This document shows positions 34,330-47,375 of a DNA stretch of 64,000 nt, in pieces. Source of the stretch: Monarcha castaneiventris obscurior. Taxonomy: Eukaryota; Chordata; Aves; Passeriformes; Monarchidae. Location: the NCBI GenBank assembly GCA_026261815.1, contig JAMPIT010000230.1:6261001-6325000 (forward strand), in the 5' to 3' direction. The position numbers and the translations under genes were made by a program. Within the stretch, counting starts at the first letter, position 1; every line of letters begins with the position of its first letter. The notes under the pieces were generated by a model. It searched no databases, was not told the DNA's origin, and saw nothing but the letters and a program-made list of their open reading frames with translations.

Positions 34330-37199
34330 TGGTCACAAGCAGGCCAGTAACAGAGCTGGGAAGTGAATGAAATCCTGTACCCCAAAAGAGAGCATGGCAT
34401 TCATTAGGCAGGACAGCATTCCCATTTGCAAGCAGACCCTTGTGATGCTTCCAATGTTGCGTAAGAAATGGAGGGCAACCAATATATCTAAAAATCTGAA
34501 GACTCTCCCTGCATTGAAATGAAAATGGAAGAAACAACAAAATGCTGTCAAAGAATAACTACTGACGAGCAGAATTTTCTTTGAATTAAACCAAGATGAC
34601 ATAAACCCATCATGATGGCTCTCTGCTATAGCATTTCACTTCCAAAACCTGATCACTTTATATAGAAGTTGATATTTTCTCTCTGACATTTACAAGTCTT
34701 TCCCCAGCCTCTTATTAAGTGTCTACACTATTTTTAAAATCATAATACTTACAAGTTCCACAAGAAAGGGGCACATTCTAAATGTAGGAATCTCTTAAGT
34801 GCAGATCTGTGGTACCAAGGTTGTTTGCTGCACTATGGACTTTACAAAGGCCATTATTTGTAAAAGCCCCCTATGGCCAGCATTCAAATTTCAGCTATCG
34901 ATCAGTATTGAGTCCTTGGGGAAGCATAATAAACAGCAGAGTTAAATAGAGGTTTTTAAGAGCCTGGGATTTGGGTTATGCCCTAATTATGAAGTTTGTA
35001 TTTGTTTCTGTGTCTGGCTGTGAAAACAAAGCCCCATGCAGGCTATACTATTACAATCCCCACCAGCAGCAGAATGAGCAATCTGCACATTTGCTGTGAC
35101 TTTGTGGGTGTTGCATCACTTCATAAAGATGCCTGTCATTTCTCAAAAGATACAAGAGCATCCTACAAGAAACTTCCACTGCTCTAATTCAGATTTTTTT
35201 CTCCTCTGGAATGTACTAGAGCCTTAGGTATTCCTGTATACTGACAAGCTTTGGGTGACAGCATACATTCAAGAATGGTTGCTGTTTGCATCCCCAGCTT
35301 GGGGGTCAGTGATTCAAAACCATTTATACAGTCAAAAAAGAACTGTTTGCATGGTAAATGCTCGTGAGCAGCCCAGTATGAAGGACTGCTCCTAAAGATT
35401 TTCATAACCTCTCTCATTTGTGGAGTTTGTTTTCCTCCTTTGGATATTCTGTCTGTTGTGCTATTAGCTTTCTGTTAATACACTAAGTAAATTGCTGTTG
35501 TGCATTAAAGCAACCAAATTTGGCTATTTGAATGCTAAAATGACCAGCAGTTTCTGTTTATTTCATAGCTGATTAGAAATCTGCCTTTTGCACCAAAGCA
35601 GTATTTACAGGGTATTCATGTAGCAGACACACAGTGTAATCTTCTTTCTCTGCAGCTGACAGCACACAGAGATGTTCAATGTAAAACTCAATGATGTACA
35701 AAGAATTTGACTGCTATGAGATAACTGGTCCTTTTCTTAACCCTCTCCTGATGGATTGTGGGAGGCAGACAAAATAGGGATCTGCTACCAGGCTGATAAG
35801 TCATTTCTGCTCTCTAAAATAGGAAAGCAGGGCCATATTAAAGGTGAAACCATTTATAAATATAGTCCTGTGGAGAAGGAGACGGACAAAAGGTTGTATG
35901 TGATGTTTGAGTACCTATTAAAAGAAGCAGGAACACAAAAACTGAGCAGATCAAAATATGCCTGTTTGCACATGCCTATTAATTCTGAGACAAACTTTTG
36001 AAGAATACTAGCCAATATATTCCATTCTGAGTAACAGAATTGGGCTAAGTTCACAGCAAAGCACTTAAATAAATCACTTGATTTTCAGAGGATATTTGAA
36101 ACTCAAATATGAAATGTAATTGCCTACCTTTAGGCATAGAATAATGAAACTGCTGACAAAATTACTAACTCTCAGCAGCCATGAGTTCAAGGAAGCTCAA
36201 AGACTGAAACCAAACACTAATACACAGGTAATAATTATTTTCTTCTTTTTTCCCCCCATTTTCTATATGATTTCATATGTGATCCAAACTTTTACAAATG
36301 CATAATACTGTCTTAGGCACAGCCATGTGCCACTTAGTGAATCTGATGGAAAAGTTCACTGTAACTGCCTACTGTCTCTGTCCTTCATCCTTTTGGTGGA
36401 GGATGTCACAATACCATAAATTCTCTCCTTTAGGTAAATTTGCAACAGTAGCATGTGTTCATCTCTCTAGGATTTAAGAGTGTTCATGAGATGGTATCTT
36501 CCCAGAAGGCTTTATGTACGTATTTACACTCATGTATACACACTCACAAGCACTTGTACATGGGAAAGTTCTAATATATTTTATAGGATTTTACCTTGAA
36601 ATAGTCCTTGCTTAAAAACACTTAATGCTCTGAAAAAGCCCTTGCAATGTTTATTTCAACATTACAAACCAATGACATAACAGGAAGTTGATTGTGAATG
36701 CTCTGTTTGGAGACCTATCCCTAGAAATTATTGCCAGTTTTTCATTAATCTCTTTTCTACAGTTTTACAGAGGAGTGGAGATGTTGAAAGTGCCATAACA
36801 ACCACAGAAACTAGGGTAGGCCCTGTTTCTAAGTAAAATTATAATAAAATGATTTAAGGACAAAATTTTTTTATAAGAATACTTTTAAAATAGTCATTTG
36901 GGTATGTAATGTGATTCTGCATTTCTCTTGTCTTCAGTTAAACAGTTAATTTATCATGCTTTTTATTTAGTCAAATCTAAGCCATCCTGGCCCCCTGGTT
37001 CCTTACTGCTCTGTCCAGGATGGTAGCATTGAGACAGAGACCTTGAAAATATTATTTTTCAATGTAAATCTTATTAAAAAAATGCAGAAACATTTCTCTG
37101 TCTTGAATTTTTATAGAAGCCTGTTCTGACAAAACCTTTATATTCTAGATCTAACACTTTTTCTTAGGTGCTCTGATTAAAAAAGACAAACTTCCTCGA
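34330..37199. other. AT-rich non-coding DNA, no gene seen
   Basis: No supported gene, RNA or repeat. Frames at 34333-34602 (minus), 35184-35417 (minus) and 35756-36001 (plus) are short and not recognisable. Confidence 0.55.
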
Positions 37200-37510
37200 C
37201 ACATTTTCTTCTCCGCAGGAGCCAGGGTTTGTTTCGGTTTCAAACTTCACTTGAAGCATCAGACATCAAACCTTTGCCCTAGAAATTACAGGCTGCACAG
37301 ACAGTTTGTGAAGGATGTGCAGGAATTTTATTTGCATGGGTTTTTTTCTGTTTCTAGTACTTTACCTTTACTACAGCCAAAATAACCACTGTGCAGAGAA
37401 TGTGCAAGCCCAAATAAAGGGAGCTGGAGTGATTAGGATCTGAGATGGTATTTATTGTATATTTAAAGCCATTCCGTTATTAATTAAAACAAATCTGGTG
37501 ACAGCCACCA
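37200..37510. promoter_or_regulatory. Candidate conserved non-coding element with octamer and TTAATTAA
   Basis: Closed in all frames and repeat-free. It holds a perfect POU octamer ATTTGCAT (37330-37337), TTAATTAA (37480-37487) and isolated CpGs ('tttcggttt', 'ttccgtta'). CNE-like texture only; function is inference. Confidence 0.3.
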
Positions 37511-38204
37511 AAAATTTTCTGTTTAAATGTTTTAGGTAGTCCCTTTCAATTCTAATTTCTGAATTCTTAACATCACCTACATCTGTAAGATAACTTGCAG
37601 GAGAGTGGGAAGAGACCAAGTTCTTTCTGTGAGCTGGATCATGGGATAAAAAAATCCATAAAACTCTTTCCTCTGCCTTCCATCAGGAAGGATAGTCCTC
37701 ATGGGCTGACTTCTCTGTTGGAGAGACAAAAAGGCAGTTTTGGTTGTTACTTGGTGCCCAAAAGCCAGGTAGGTTCTTAGAAGCAGCAGGTTTGGGAGCC
37801 AGTCATGCCTTCTGTTGCCCACGCTGACTGACATGCTACACATGCAGAAGAAATGTTTTAAATATTAAGATTACAGTGACAAGTGCTCAAAAATTAGGAA
37901 ACACCAAAATCCATCTAGCTCATAAATATGTATTTTGCTCCTGTCGTTAATTACATGATCACAGACCCCTTTTTCACAAAGTCCTCAGCTGGTGCTCTCT
38001 GAATGAGTGACTGCTGAATATTTTATCTTTGCTATGTAGTTTTTGCACTAAGCCTTGGGGATAAAGTGAGAGAAAGTAACCTGCATTACCCATGAAGACA
38101 AAATACTTGAGGACATGACTGCTGTGAAGGAACTGAGCATGTTTTTGGTTTGCTTGATTGTGGTAACTCTTTTGTAACCTACCCAATAAATTGCATTCTT
38201 GGAC
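37511..38204. other. Non-coding spacer upstream of CR1
   Basis: Overlapping short frames on both strands (37577-37843 minus, 37595-37780 plus) with no recognisable domains. Confidence 0.55.
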
Positions 38205-39153
38205 AGTATCAGCCAGTCCCAAAAAGGGTCTCCTAGGATTGATACTGGGTCCCACGCTGTTCAACATTTTCCTAAGTAAACTGGATGATGGGATTGAAAG
38301 CACCAATTTTGCTGGTGACACAAACCCAGGTGGTGAGATGAACACAGCAGAAGGGTGACCCACCTTATAGACAGCCTCGGACAGGGAAATTTAACAAAGA
38401 CAAGTGCTAAGTCTTGCATTTGGGGTGACATAACCAATGAGCCCAGCACAGACCAGGTTCTGGGGCTGGGGAGCAGCCTTGCTGAAGGGGCTGGAGATCC
38501 TGGTAGATCACACCCCAACCAGGAGCCAGCAGGGCAGCTCTGCAGTAACAAAGGCAAAGCAGATCCTGAGCTGCATCCACAGGGCAATTCTAACAGGGAC
38601 AGAACTGTGATCACCCCACTCTGCTCAGTGCTGGACAGGCTGCACCTGGAGCACAGCCCAGCTGGGGTCTCCGCAATTCAGGAAAGACACGGACTGGAGA
38701 CAGCCCAAAGGAGGGCCACAAAGGTGATCAAAGGGCTGGAGAACCTGCCGTACGTGGAAAGATTTGAGGAGATAGTTCTTTTGTCCCTGGAGAAGAGAAG
38801 GCTCAGGGAACACCTTGTCACAGTATTCCAGTACTTAAGGGGCAGACAGAATGAAGATGGAATCTCTCCCTCCACAAGGGGCCGGCCACATGGAGAAGAC
38901 AAATGGCAATGGGTACAAGTTGCAGAGGAAAGGTTTCATGTCAATATAAAAAGAAATTTTTTACAATAAGGACAATCATTAACTGGAACAACCTCCCCAG
39001 GGGCATGGTGGAGTCTCCATTGCTGGAGGTTTTCAGCATGTGATTGGTCAGGGGGTCAGATAATCCCATCTAGGTTCCCTTTCCCACGGAAGGATAGACC
39101 AGATGATCTTAATAGGTCGCTTCCAATCTGGGCTACTCTATGATTCTGTGATC
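38205..39153 (+). mobile_element. CR1 LINE, 5'-truncated, reverse-transcriptase C-terminus plus 3' UTR
   Basis: About 0.95 kb of a CR1 element on the plus strand, the largest copy here. It begins inside the reverse-transcriptase palm domain. The 3' UTR contains 'aacaacctccccaggggcat', 'gtggagtctcc' and 'agaccagatgatctt', and ends with 'tctatgattctgtgatc' at about 39153. CR1 uses an endonuclease/reverse-transcriptase protein to copy itself by target-primed reverse transcription; this copy cannot do so because it lacks the 5' part and is frame-broken. It sits opposite in orientation to the copies at 54.6 and 59.2 kb. Confidence 0.92.
38242..38969 (+). pseudogene. Decayed CR1 reverse-transcriptase fragment
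   Basis: From 38242 one frame reads ILGPTLFNIFLSKLDDGI, the conserved stretch before the RT catalytic box. It continues as FAGDTN where active copies have FADD, so one catalytic Asp is lost, and it stops at 38356-38358. A second open frame (38355-38969) is initially out of register. From about 38690 it reads the true C-terminal region (AQRRATKVIKGLENL, LLSLEKRRLREHL, VFQYLRGRQNEDG, RFHVNIKRNF). At least one frame change and one stop therefore separate the two parts. The protein lies C-terminal to the fingers/palm and is non-functional. Confidence 0.85.
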
Positions 39154-41999
39154 ACACAAATAGATTCATTAACCATTAATGAAATGTAGCCTGAAAAATT
39201 CTTTGCAGGGAAGAATTTAGGTTAAAGAAGTTAAGGATTGTTTGCCTATAGAAAAACTGTGAAGACTATGTTATTTGGCAAGTTTTAGGCAACTGCAATG
39301 GTAGACAGTGCTGCCATTTCTCCTTATGCATTAAATTTCTTGAATATTTTGGCTTTATTTATTCCCTAGAATTAAATTCAAGTGGTACAATAAAGACGGA
39401 GACCTATATAGAGTCAGGTAAATTAAATTAATTTGGGGGAAAAGAGTAATTAATGAATCTATTTTAATCTGCAATGCTTAGACTTTTCAAATGAAAACAT
39501 ATTGCACTTCAATGTTCAATGAACACAGAAAGGAGTTTTCACTGGAGAGATAATTGTATAAAAGTAATTCAAAATCAAAAGATAAAACTGAAGAAACAGC
39601 TTCAAACTAGTAAATACAGAATGCCAGTTTTTGAAGACAGATCTGCCTTTAAGAATACAAAAGAGTTATCTATATATAATTGAGATTATTACTGCTGAAC
39701 TAAGCATAAGATAGTGATTACGACAATGCCTCACTGGCCTGGTTAGTTGGGGTGAAATACTACTCCCATTAAAGTAGTTAGAAAGTTACAGGTTTCACTG
39801 CAGCATTACTGAATTTCTAAAGAAAATTCAGGAGTAGGGTGACTCACATGATGATCAGGCTTGATTTGCAGAGAAGATGCCATTAGTGAGAAAGAAGATA
39901 GAGCCCTAAATTGCTTTAACTCTTTTCAGTACTTGATTCGTCACTACATGACACACAAAACAGCACAACTGAGCTGGAAATAGTCTTTTTTGCCTGGTAA
40001 AAAATTAAGGGGTTTCAAAACTCAAATTGTATTCATTAACTCAAACACAATAATCTGCATTTTGCCCTACAGCAAATTTTAATAAATTATTTGAATCACA
40101 GTAAACACTTCATTTAAATAAGGTGCAATGATTCATTGCTGTTTTGGCAATTTTAAAGTTCTAAATTGGACTTATTTTAAAATTTCAGGAAAAAATATTT
40201 GTGCAGTTATGAAAGCATATAGAAGCATGCATCTCCAAAGCTTATTTTTTAAAAAAAAGCTTGAATTCAAATAATTCTTTGACACTGTCTTTCATTAGAA
40301 AAGTTTAAAATATATTCTTTAAAACAATTTAAAAGGAAAATGTTTGACTAGTCCCATAAAGTGTACCACATGTGGTGCATAAGCCTAAGTATTAATTCTA
40401 GGGTTTTTTACTAAGCTTGGAAAGTGAAATTCTGACTGTTTTACAACTGCATATATTTTATTTTTTATTAGCATTTGGTTTGGGTAAAACATCCAGAAGT
40501 GCCTGGCTGGGACCTCAGCTTACTTCCCAACACACCAGGCTGCCGTGCACTTGTTCTACAGTAAATGTCCTGCATTCCTGGCAAACTGGAAGTCATGTGA
40601 AGAACACCTAACTGTTCATCTTCCCTACAAGAATTTAGTTACCAGCAGAAGCACTCCTAGCAATAAGATCTGGTGGTTTCCTAATCTGCCATGAGCCTTC
40701 CCAGTGTTCAGTTCTCAGCTTCCTGGTGATTTTTTCTCAGGACTTGTGGTAAAATTAAACTGAACAGATCTTAAAGAATAACTTCTGCTGCTCACACCAT
40801 TGAAGTGGTAAGATCTTCATTCTGCACGTAGCTCTGTTATAATCCAACTGAAACACAAGGAAATATATCCAATTTGGGAAAACTATTGAAATGCAGAGAA
40901 ATTGTTCTCCCAGCATGAATAAACGTTAGCAGATTTTGGCTAATCTGAGTTTTCATTAATAAGGGTTAGCAGATTTAGGATGTATTGCAACTCACAATTT
41001 TAGACACTGCACTATTTATTGCCACTCTCTTTCTTCTTATTTTTAATTGCAATGCTAGAGTTAAGGTAATGAACAAGAGTATTTGCATACCAAGGACAAT
41101 GACAGGGGACATCCCTTGCTGCTGTGCCCCTGCAGCCTCCAGCTAATCTCCTGCCAGCACCAACCACCCAGACAATGCCAGCTCCCTCTCACACACAAAC
41201 ACTTCACAACCTGTTGATATTCAACAGAGGAATTAGAGCAGACCATTTTCATTTGTAGCTGTAAATCAGTGCTAGGGAAGCAATTAGAAGTGCCCTAAAG
41301 TCTGATTTAGTTAAGACCATAGGAATACCCAAGAGCCAAAAAAATCAGCTTGATTAGCACAGATCTGTTCCAACAGAGCCCTCCAGCAAGCATGGATTCA
41401 TCACTGCCTTTAGCAAGAGGACTTGCAAACCCAGTGTGGAGTGTCACATATTGCTTTTGTTTGCAAATAATCCTGTGTGCAAAATCTGAACCGTGCTAGC
41501 CCAGTACACACAACCGCCCCAAAAAACCCAACAAAAATAACTTCATACTGTAGCACTGCAGCTTTGGATGCAGTCTTAGCTTAATTAATAATCAACCCTT
41601 CCACTTTTGAGGGCCACCTCTCAGTGCTGTCACACATTTCCTTCAGCACGCTTGCTTGCTTTTGGAGAAATAGCTGCAAGATTGACAAGTGCATGAAACA
41701 AAATTACCCCCCTCAAACCAGAAGGAAGGTGTCCTCTCAAGGTCATGCTCAGACAAATGGCATGAGCTGTGTGCTAAATCTCCAGCAATTTACCTGGGCT
41801 CCGGGTAAACAGAATCCTTCAGCATCCTGTGAAGCTCTAATGACAACTCCTCCTCTTTTTCCTCCTCCATCTCCCATATCAAATTCATTGTGAAGTTTCA
41901 AGGGGGAAAAGTACTCACAAAGGTTATTCTAAAGCTCAAATCTAAATGCATTTTTAAACACTGCTGAACTCACTGCGGATGGCACACACTAGACAAAGA
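39154..41999. other. AT-rich non-coding DNA, no gene seen
   Basis: No supported gene, RNA gene or interspersed repeat. Short frames (40417-40611 plus, 41061-41252 minus, 41624-41893 plus) have no recognisable domains. Confidence 0.6.
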
Positions 42000-42350
42000 G
42001 CTGCAGAAGGCCCACAATAATACGTTAATTCCATTGCTAGAAGAAAGGCAGAAGACTTCAATCAATCTCGAAATTAACTTTGCATTTAAAAATGTAACAG
42101 CCTCTGCACTGCATAGAGTGTCAATTCTTTTATCATGATTACTTGTTATGTGTCAAACCATTTAGTCTCACCTCCTATTGTGCTGTGATTGAGTTCATGG
42201 CAGCAAACATACTGGCCATAAAAACAATGGAAGCTTGAATGCTGTCTGAAATATTTGTTTCATCGAAGCTGAATAATCAAATGCACATTATGATTTTTTG
42301 TCAACAACTTTAATTTGGTTCTGTTTAATTGATTGCCTATGCCTTACCCA
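42000..42350. promoter_or_regulatory. Candidate conserved non-coding element
   Basis: A repeat-free, closed-frame segment with motif-like words: 'atacgttaattcc' (near 42020), 'tatcatgattacttg' (about 42132-42146), 'catcgaagctgaataatcaaatgc' and 'tttaattgattgcc' (about 42325-42338). Two isolated CpGs are kept in AT-rich sequence. CNE-like by texture only. Confidence 0.3.
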
Positions 42351-45300
42351 TTTTTTTCTCCATAAAGGAGGCCTGTAGGACAAACAAGAAGCAGAATTGC
42401 TAGCTAAAGCTCATATTCTGTAAATAAAGAAGTGGCTGAGAGCATTTTTATGTATTTGTTTCACAAATCCTCCTCTTTTCTTCTAGTATCCCTTTTGTCC
42501 ATTTAAAGCTTCTTTGTCCAGCTGGTGGCTTCAGACTTTTTGACCTGGATGCCTAAAATATTTTTGGTGAGCTTCAAATGTTTTGGAGTTTCAAAGACTT
42601 GGATTTCTTATAACATCTACGAACTTGCTCCTTTTAGACATATTTTGGTGGTCCAAAGTCTGAAAATGTCTGGACTTGCTGGAAATTACTACTCAGTGAG
42701 CGTGCAGGATGTGTGGGATCAGCAAATGTCCCGCTCAAAGGTACTGGAGTAAAAATGGAGGCAAAGCTCCCCTCATCTGCTGTGCTAATGAGCACTGATG
42801 AGCATAGCAGAGAGGATGTCAAAGCCTGAGGGTCACTGTGCTGCCTGGGGACAGAGCTTGGGAACATCTCAGTGCTTCTGTCATCTGCTGTAGGACTGTC
42901 CCAGTCCCACTCTGCACCTCTGTGCATGCAGAAGGTGTAAAAGCACATAACAGATGGAGAGGAAAGTTTGTAAGTGAAGTGGCCAAAGAGGTAAAGGCAA
43001 CATCTTCCAGCACACCCAATTATGTTATTGGTCTTCTGATAATTAGTGTTGGCCACAGCACCAGTAGACATGGGATCCTATTAACTAAAGTTATCTTGGG
43101 CTTATTTGTTTGCTCTACTCTTTTAAAATATTTCTTTTTAAGATGTGGGAAACTCTGAAATTCGTATTGTAACCTTTTCATGAAATCCCTTTACTTGAAG
43201 TCTTGTGTGAAAATCATTAAAATTTTGATTTCTCTAACAAAAGAGAAAGGCCATGTCCTGTAGCATACTTTTTATCAAATTCCAGTTTGATAAGAAATGT
43301 TTTACTCCTTTGAAGTTAGGTGCAAATCTTACCTTCCCTGTTTATTGTAAAGACATTTTCATCTAGAAAACGAAAATGGTACTTTAGCCTTGTGGTCCCA
43401 GTGTGAATTTTTGAACACAATCCCACAACTAGATGAAGAATTACACCAAGATGAATATGTATAGAGGGAAAAAAAAGGAGAATGGGCTATTTTGGCTGTG
43501 GTTAAGAGCAGAAAACAGGGGGCAACACAATGATGGAAGTCCTGCATTGTTATTCACTGTGAATTTTGCAGATCATTTTCTCTGCTTCACAACCTTTAAG
43601 TGCTAGTCCACTTTTTAACCTGCTCCATAGATCTGAGAGCACCGCAGATCTGCCCACAATACTACTTTATTAACTGCAGATAATGAGGTATGCAGCACTT
43701 CAAATAACAATACATCAGTCAGCAGAACAGGGAGCCAAAATGCCTGGCTTGGTTTGGCTCGCTGTTTACCTTCGCTCCAGCAATTATAATGGCTTGAGGC
43801 TGAGGCTGGAAAAATAAGAGACATGGTATCATTTATCTTCTTTTTTTTCCCAAAGAAAACCTTTGTAAGAAAGAAAGGTAATGTTATTTTAAAGTTGAAT
43901 TCACGTTTCTTATTTATCCTTTATGTAAGTACATTTTTGTCCTACAGGCAAAGCCAGCTAAGTCAATCATTGCCAGAGATAATAGTTTTGGTTCTTTTGC
44001 CCACTTTGACCGTGGCACAGCACTGGCCATCCAGGCTCAGAAGGAGAAAATTTAGGATGTGACTCCTGCTGAGGTGAAGGCTGGAGTGCTATTTCCACTG
44101 CGCACAGATCTGCTCCTCACATCTCAGCAGGAAGGGCTTCATCCTCTCTCACCATCCCTCTGCCATGCTTGGCCTGTCCCCTGCACTCTGGATCAGCAAA
44201 ATTAAATTTTTTATTTTTAAAAAAACTTTGAAAAATTTTGACTAAATGGTGTCTCCGTTTTCTATGTATTAACCTCTGAAGGATAGGATGGAAGGAACTA
44301 GACCATCTAATTTTCCCAGTTAGACAATCAGGCCCCTAACTTGCTCTGAGAGAATAAAAAGTGAGAAATAGTGGGAAGATGAGTTTAAGAATAGAGAACA
44401 ATTACATTAAACATTTTTCTACTTTGAAAAACTATAATGAAAAAATATTTTTATGTTTTTACTGGTTAATTTTTGAAAATAGATATTAAACTAATTTAAA
44501 ACTGTCCCCGCTCCTACTGTCCAAAACTGAAATACTCACACAACAACCATTCCAAAAATACAGTATTAATTACATACGGATATTTCTAAGCTCTCAGAAA
44601 CAATGTAAACAAACAACTGTTCTTCAGATCATGCCATATTCCTGATGAAGACTGAGAATACGCTCAGCAAAAGGAAAACAACAATTACTTCTTTGAGATC
44701 TTATTTATTTTTGTGACATTGATGTTTTCTGTCCATCTAAATTTATAAATATTTTGGATCACACTCAGAAATTATGTAAGTGAGGGGATTATTTTAATAC
44801 ATTCACAATTTAGTAACAAGACTCACCTTAAATTGCCTCACTGAAGAAAACGATTTCCCATCTCTAAAAGGGAAAATGAAAAAAACCCAACACCCCACCC
44901 AGATTATGGGAAGTTTTCTCTGGTTTTGTCCACATTTTCTGTCTCACTCACAAAACCCATGATTAGTGAGAAAAGAATCCTCTGTTTTCCTGTGATTTCC
45001 CATTCAGAAACCATGGCATAATCTGGACTGTGTTTGCTTTATAAGCACATATTGATGAGTGAAAACGGTTCCAAGACTGGGACCATTTCAGGGGGAAAAC
45101 TGAGGATAAGCTGGAAATGCTCATTACATTATTGGGATTAGTTACAGAACCAGAGAGCTGTTTACCCACAAGTAAGACATGCTGATATTCCTCCACACAG
45201 GGGCTGGAAAGCAGCAGTGGATCCCTGCAGGTGATGTGGGATGCTGGTGTCATCCTCACATGACAATACCAATGCCTGAGTCACTGGTCCCCTTAATGAT

Positions 45301-46859
45301 TACAGAACAGGTCATTCAACATCCTGGATGCAAAACCCCACAATTAGAAGGGCAGAACCTCCCTCTTAAGGAAGTTTCAACTCCTGATTCTGCAAATCTA
45401 CTCTCAGAGGTCAGATGTGCATCATGTAGGGCAGGAGTGCTGGGATTCTCTCCTTACTCCTCCTGTTGCAGCCATGGCTTGATATCAGAAACACGTCAAT
45501 GAAAGAATTCCCAATGTCAAAACCACACCAGTTACAAAAAATTGTGGTTTAAAAGTAGAAGCCCAACCTAACGTGCCAAGTTGTCAGTGCTTCTACACGT
45601 AGCACAGTTTATAAGCCAGTCTGAGAGGCCAGAGCATGTCTGAGAGCTGTCTGTTTGGCATCATCTTCATATTGATCTAATACTTACCCAGTGGTCACTA
45701 GCTGAGATTGACATTTTAGTGATAGAGGTGCAGTAGTTTTAGATTCCAAATAAATTTAAATAGCAACCACAGGAAGACTGGCTGGAAATGACATAAGAAA
45801 TGGTTTGTAGCATCAAGGTTTGAAGCTAAAAAAAGTTACTTTCTGCCTGTATTGAAACGGAAAAATCTGTTGTATTGATATGGAAAACTCCTCTTGAGCA
45901 CCTAAAAGTGGCTAGGGAGTCAACAAAAACTACAGATTGCAAACACCAAAATCAATGGCAAATGAAACATATCAAAGGGTATAAAAAGGTAAAAAGGGAC
46001 AGTTATGTCTCCTTTAGAAGTACACTGAACTTGGCCTAATTTTCACTGAATTGGCTATTGTGTTTTGAATTCAGACTAGGGAATTGCAACTGTCTTTTTT
46101 GGCCTTCCCACCTCCTCTGTTTCAGTTTCACAGCTGGAGCTCAAATCCAGAGAATGACCTCCTGGCTCAAAAGGGTGCTGCAGAGCAAGAGAGGAGATAG
46201 GCAGACACCTACCTGACACTAGCAATCCTCCCTAGCCATCAACTGGCAAAATAATGTCTCTTTTGAAAAAGAAGGAATGTCATGGAGATTTTGGACTTCA
46301 AAGATGTTTTGTGATTAAATATGTGGGAAACTAACTTTGCACAGAGCTTTGTCCCAGTTAACTTCAAGACTATGAGACCTGAGGGCAAAGTATTTCCAAA
46401 TGTGTATATAAATTTAAGAATTTAGTTATCTGATTTTTAGTTTCTAGATAGCTGTAATTCTCATTCACTAATTGTTGCCATTTACTGAAGTCTTTTAAAT
46501 TAACAGGTGAATTTGAAAACACTTGCCTAAGCACTTAGCAAAATTTGGACTCACAAACTTATGTCCACAGGAAGGAGTGTTCATTGTGAGTTAATAATGA
46601 TAAAAGAAGGGGCTAAGACCTGATTTCCTCCTAAAAATGCATTATTGTGCTGTGCTGCATCAAACCAGCTGTTGGTGACATTTCCAATAAGCTGCTGCAA
46701 AACTCAAACTAATTATGGAGACAGAGAATACTGACTGCGAAAAAGGACAGGTAAGAAAGAAAACACCAGGGTAAACTTCTCACAAAATCTATATTTTGCA
46801 TCATCAAGACCTTTCTTGAAAAGCTCCATCTCTGCCCTTTATATACATAGAAAATTAGC
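42351..46859. other. Non-coding DNA, no gene seen
   Basis: The 145-codon minus frame (42634-43071) overlaps plus frames at 42525-42752 and 42838-43158. None shows a domain, so I read them as chance. The frames at 44963-45259 (minus) and 45179-45502 (plus) are similar. No interspersed repeat was recognised. Confidence 0.55.
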
Positions 46860-46990
46860 ATATCATTTGATAATGACCTATCAAAACCTATGCTTTGATT
46901 ACAAGCAGCTGCTTTTGATTACAATCAATGAATCACTAATTTGTGCTCAACCACAGAACAGTTGGACTCCATCTATTATTCATTCTTGAA
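46860..46990. promoter_or_regulatory. Candidate regulatory element: duplicated TTTGATTACAA around an E-box
   Basis: TTTGATTACAA occurs twice, at 46894-46904 and 46914-46924, exactly 20 bp apart (about two helical turns), with an E-box CAGCTG (46906-46911) between. The first copy extends to CTTTGATT, a TCF/LEF-like core on this strand. 'caatcaatgaatcactaat' follows. The arrangement suggests a composite factor-binding module; activity is inference. Confidence 0.35.
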
Positions 46991-47351
46991 GTGGAGATCC
47001 TATTTAGAACTGGATTCCGAATTTGACTAGAGCTTTTACCCTCTTGGCTATTAATAATTTTGTTTTGAAGTTAGGTTTCTAAGGTTTCATGATGGCCTCT
47101 TTTATTATGATTAAACTCTGGAATAATGCTCAGCTGTTGCCCAGATCTATACACCTTTCTCCCTGACTGTATGTGTGGAGTGGGTTTATTTAAGTCTTCT
47201 AACAATCACATGATACTCTTTTGATTTTCAAAATCTCTGGCTTTTATGTCCAGTATAGACTGAATCATATTCACAAGGGACTGATATAATATTTATTGTC
47301 AGTGGTTGTACAACATGAGATCTGTAGATCTCTGGATTGCTTTACAACAAA
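46991..47351. other. Non-coding spacer
   Basis: Nothing recognisable. Confidence 0.5.
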
Positions 47352-47375
47352 CATATATATATATATATATATATG
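47352..47375. repeat. (AT)n microsatellite
   Basis: An uninterrupted AT repeat of about 24 bases, ending in 'gtatgatatgatg'. Confidence 0.95.

Noticed and set aside
38355..38969. 204-codon open frame as a host protein
   Set aside because: Its C-terminal half is the CR1 reverse-transcriptase end and its N-terminal part is an out-of-register reading of the same element.
42634..43071. 145-codon minus-strand frame as a gene
   Set aside because: Overlaps plus-strand frames, no domain, composition unremarkable.
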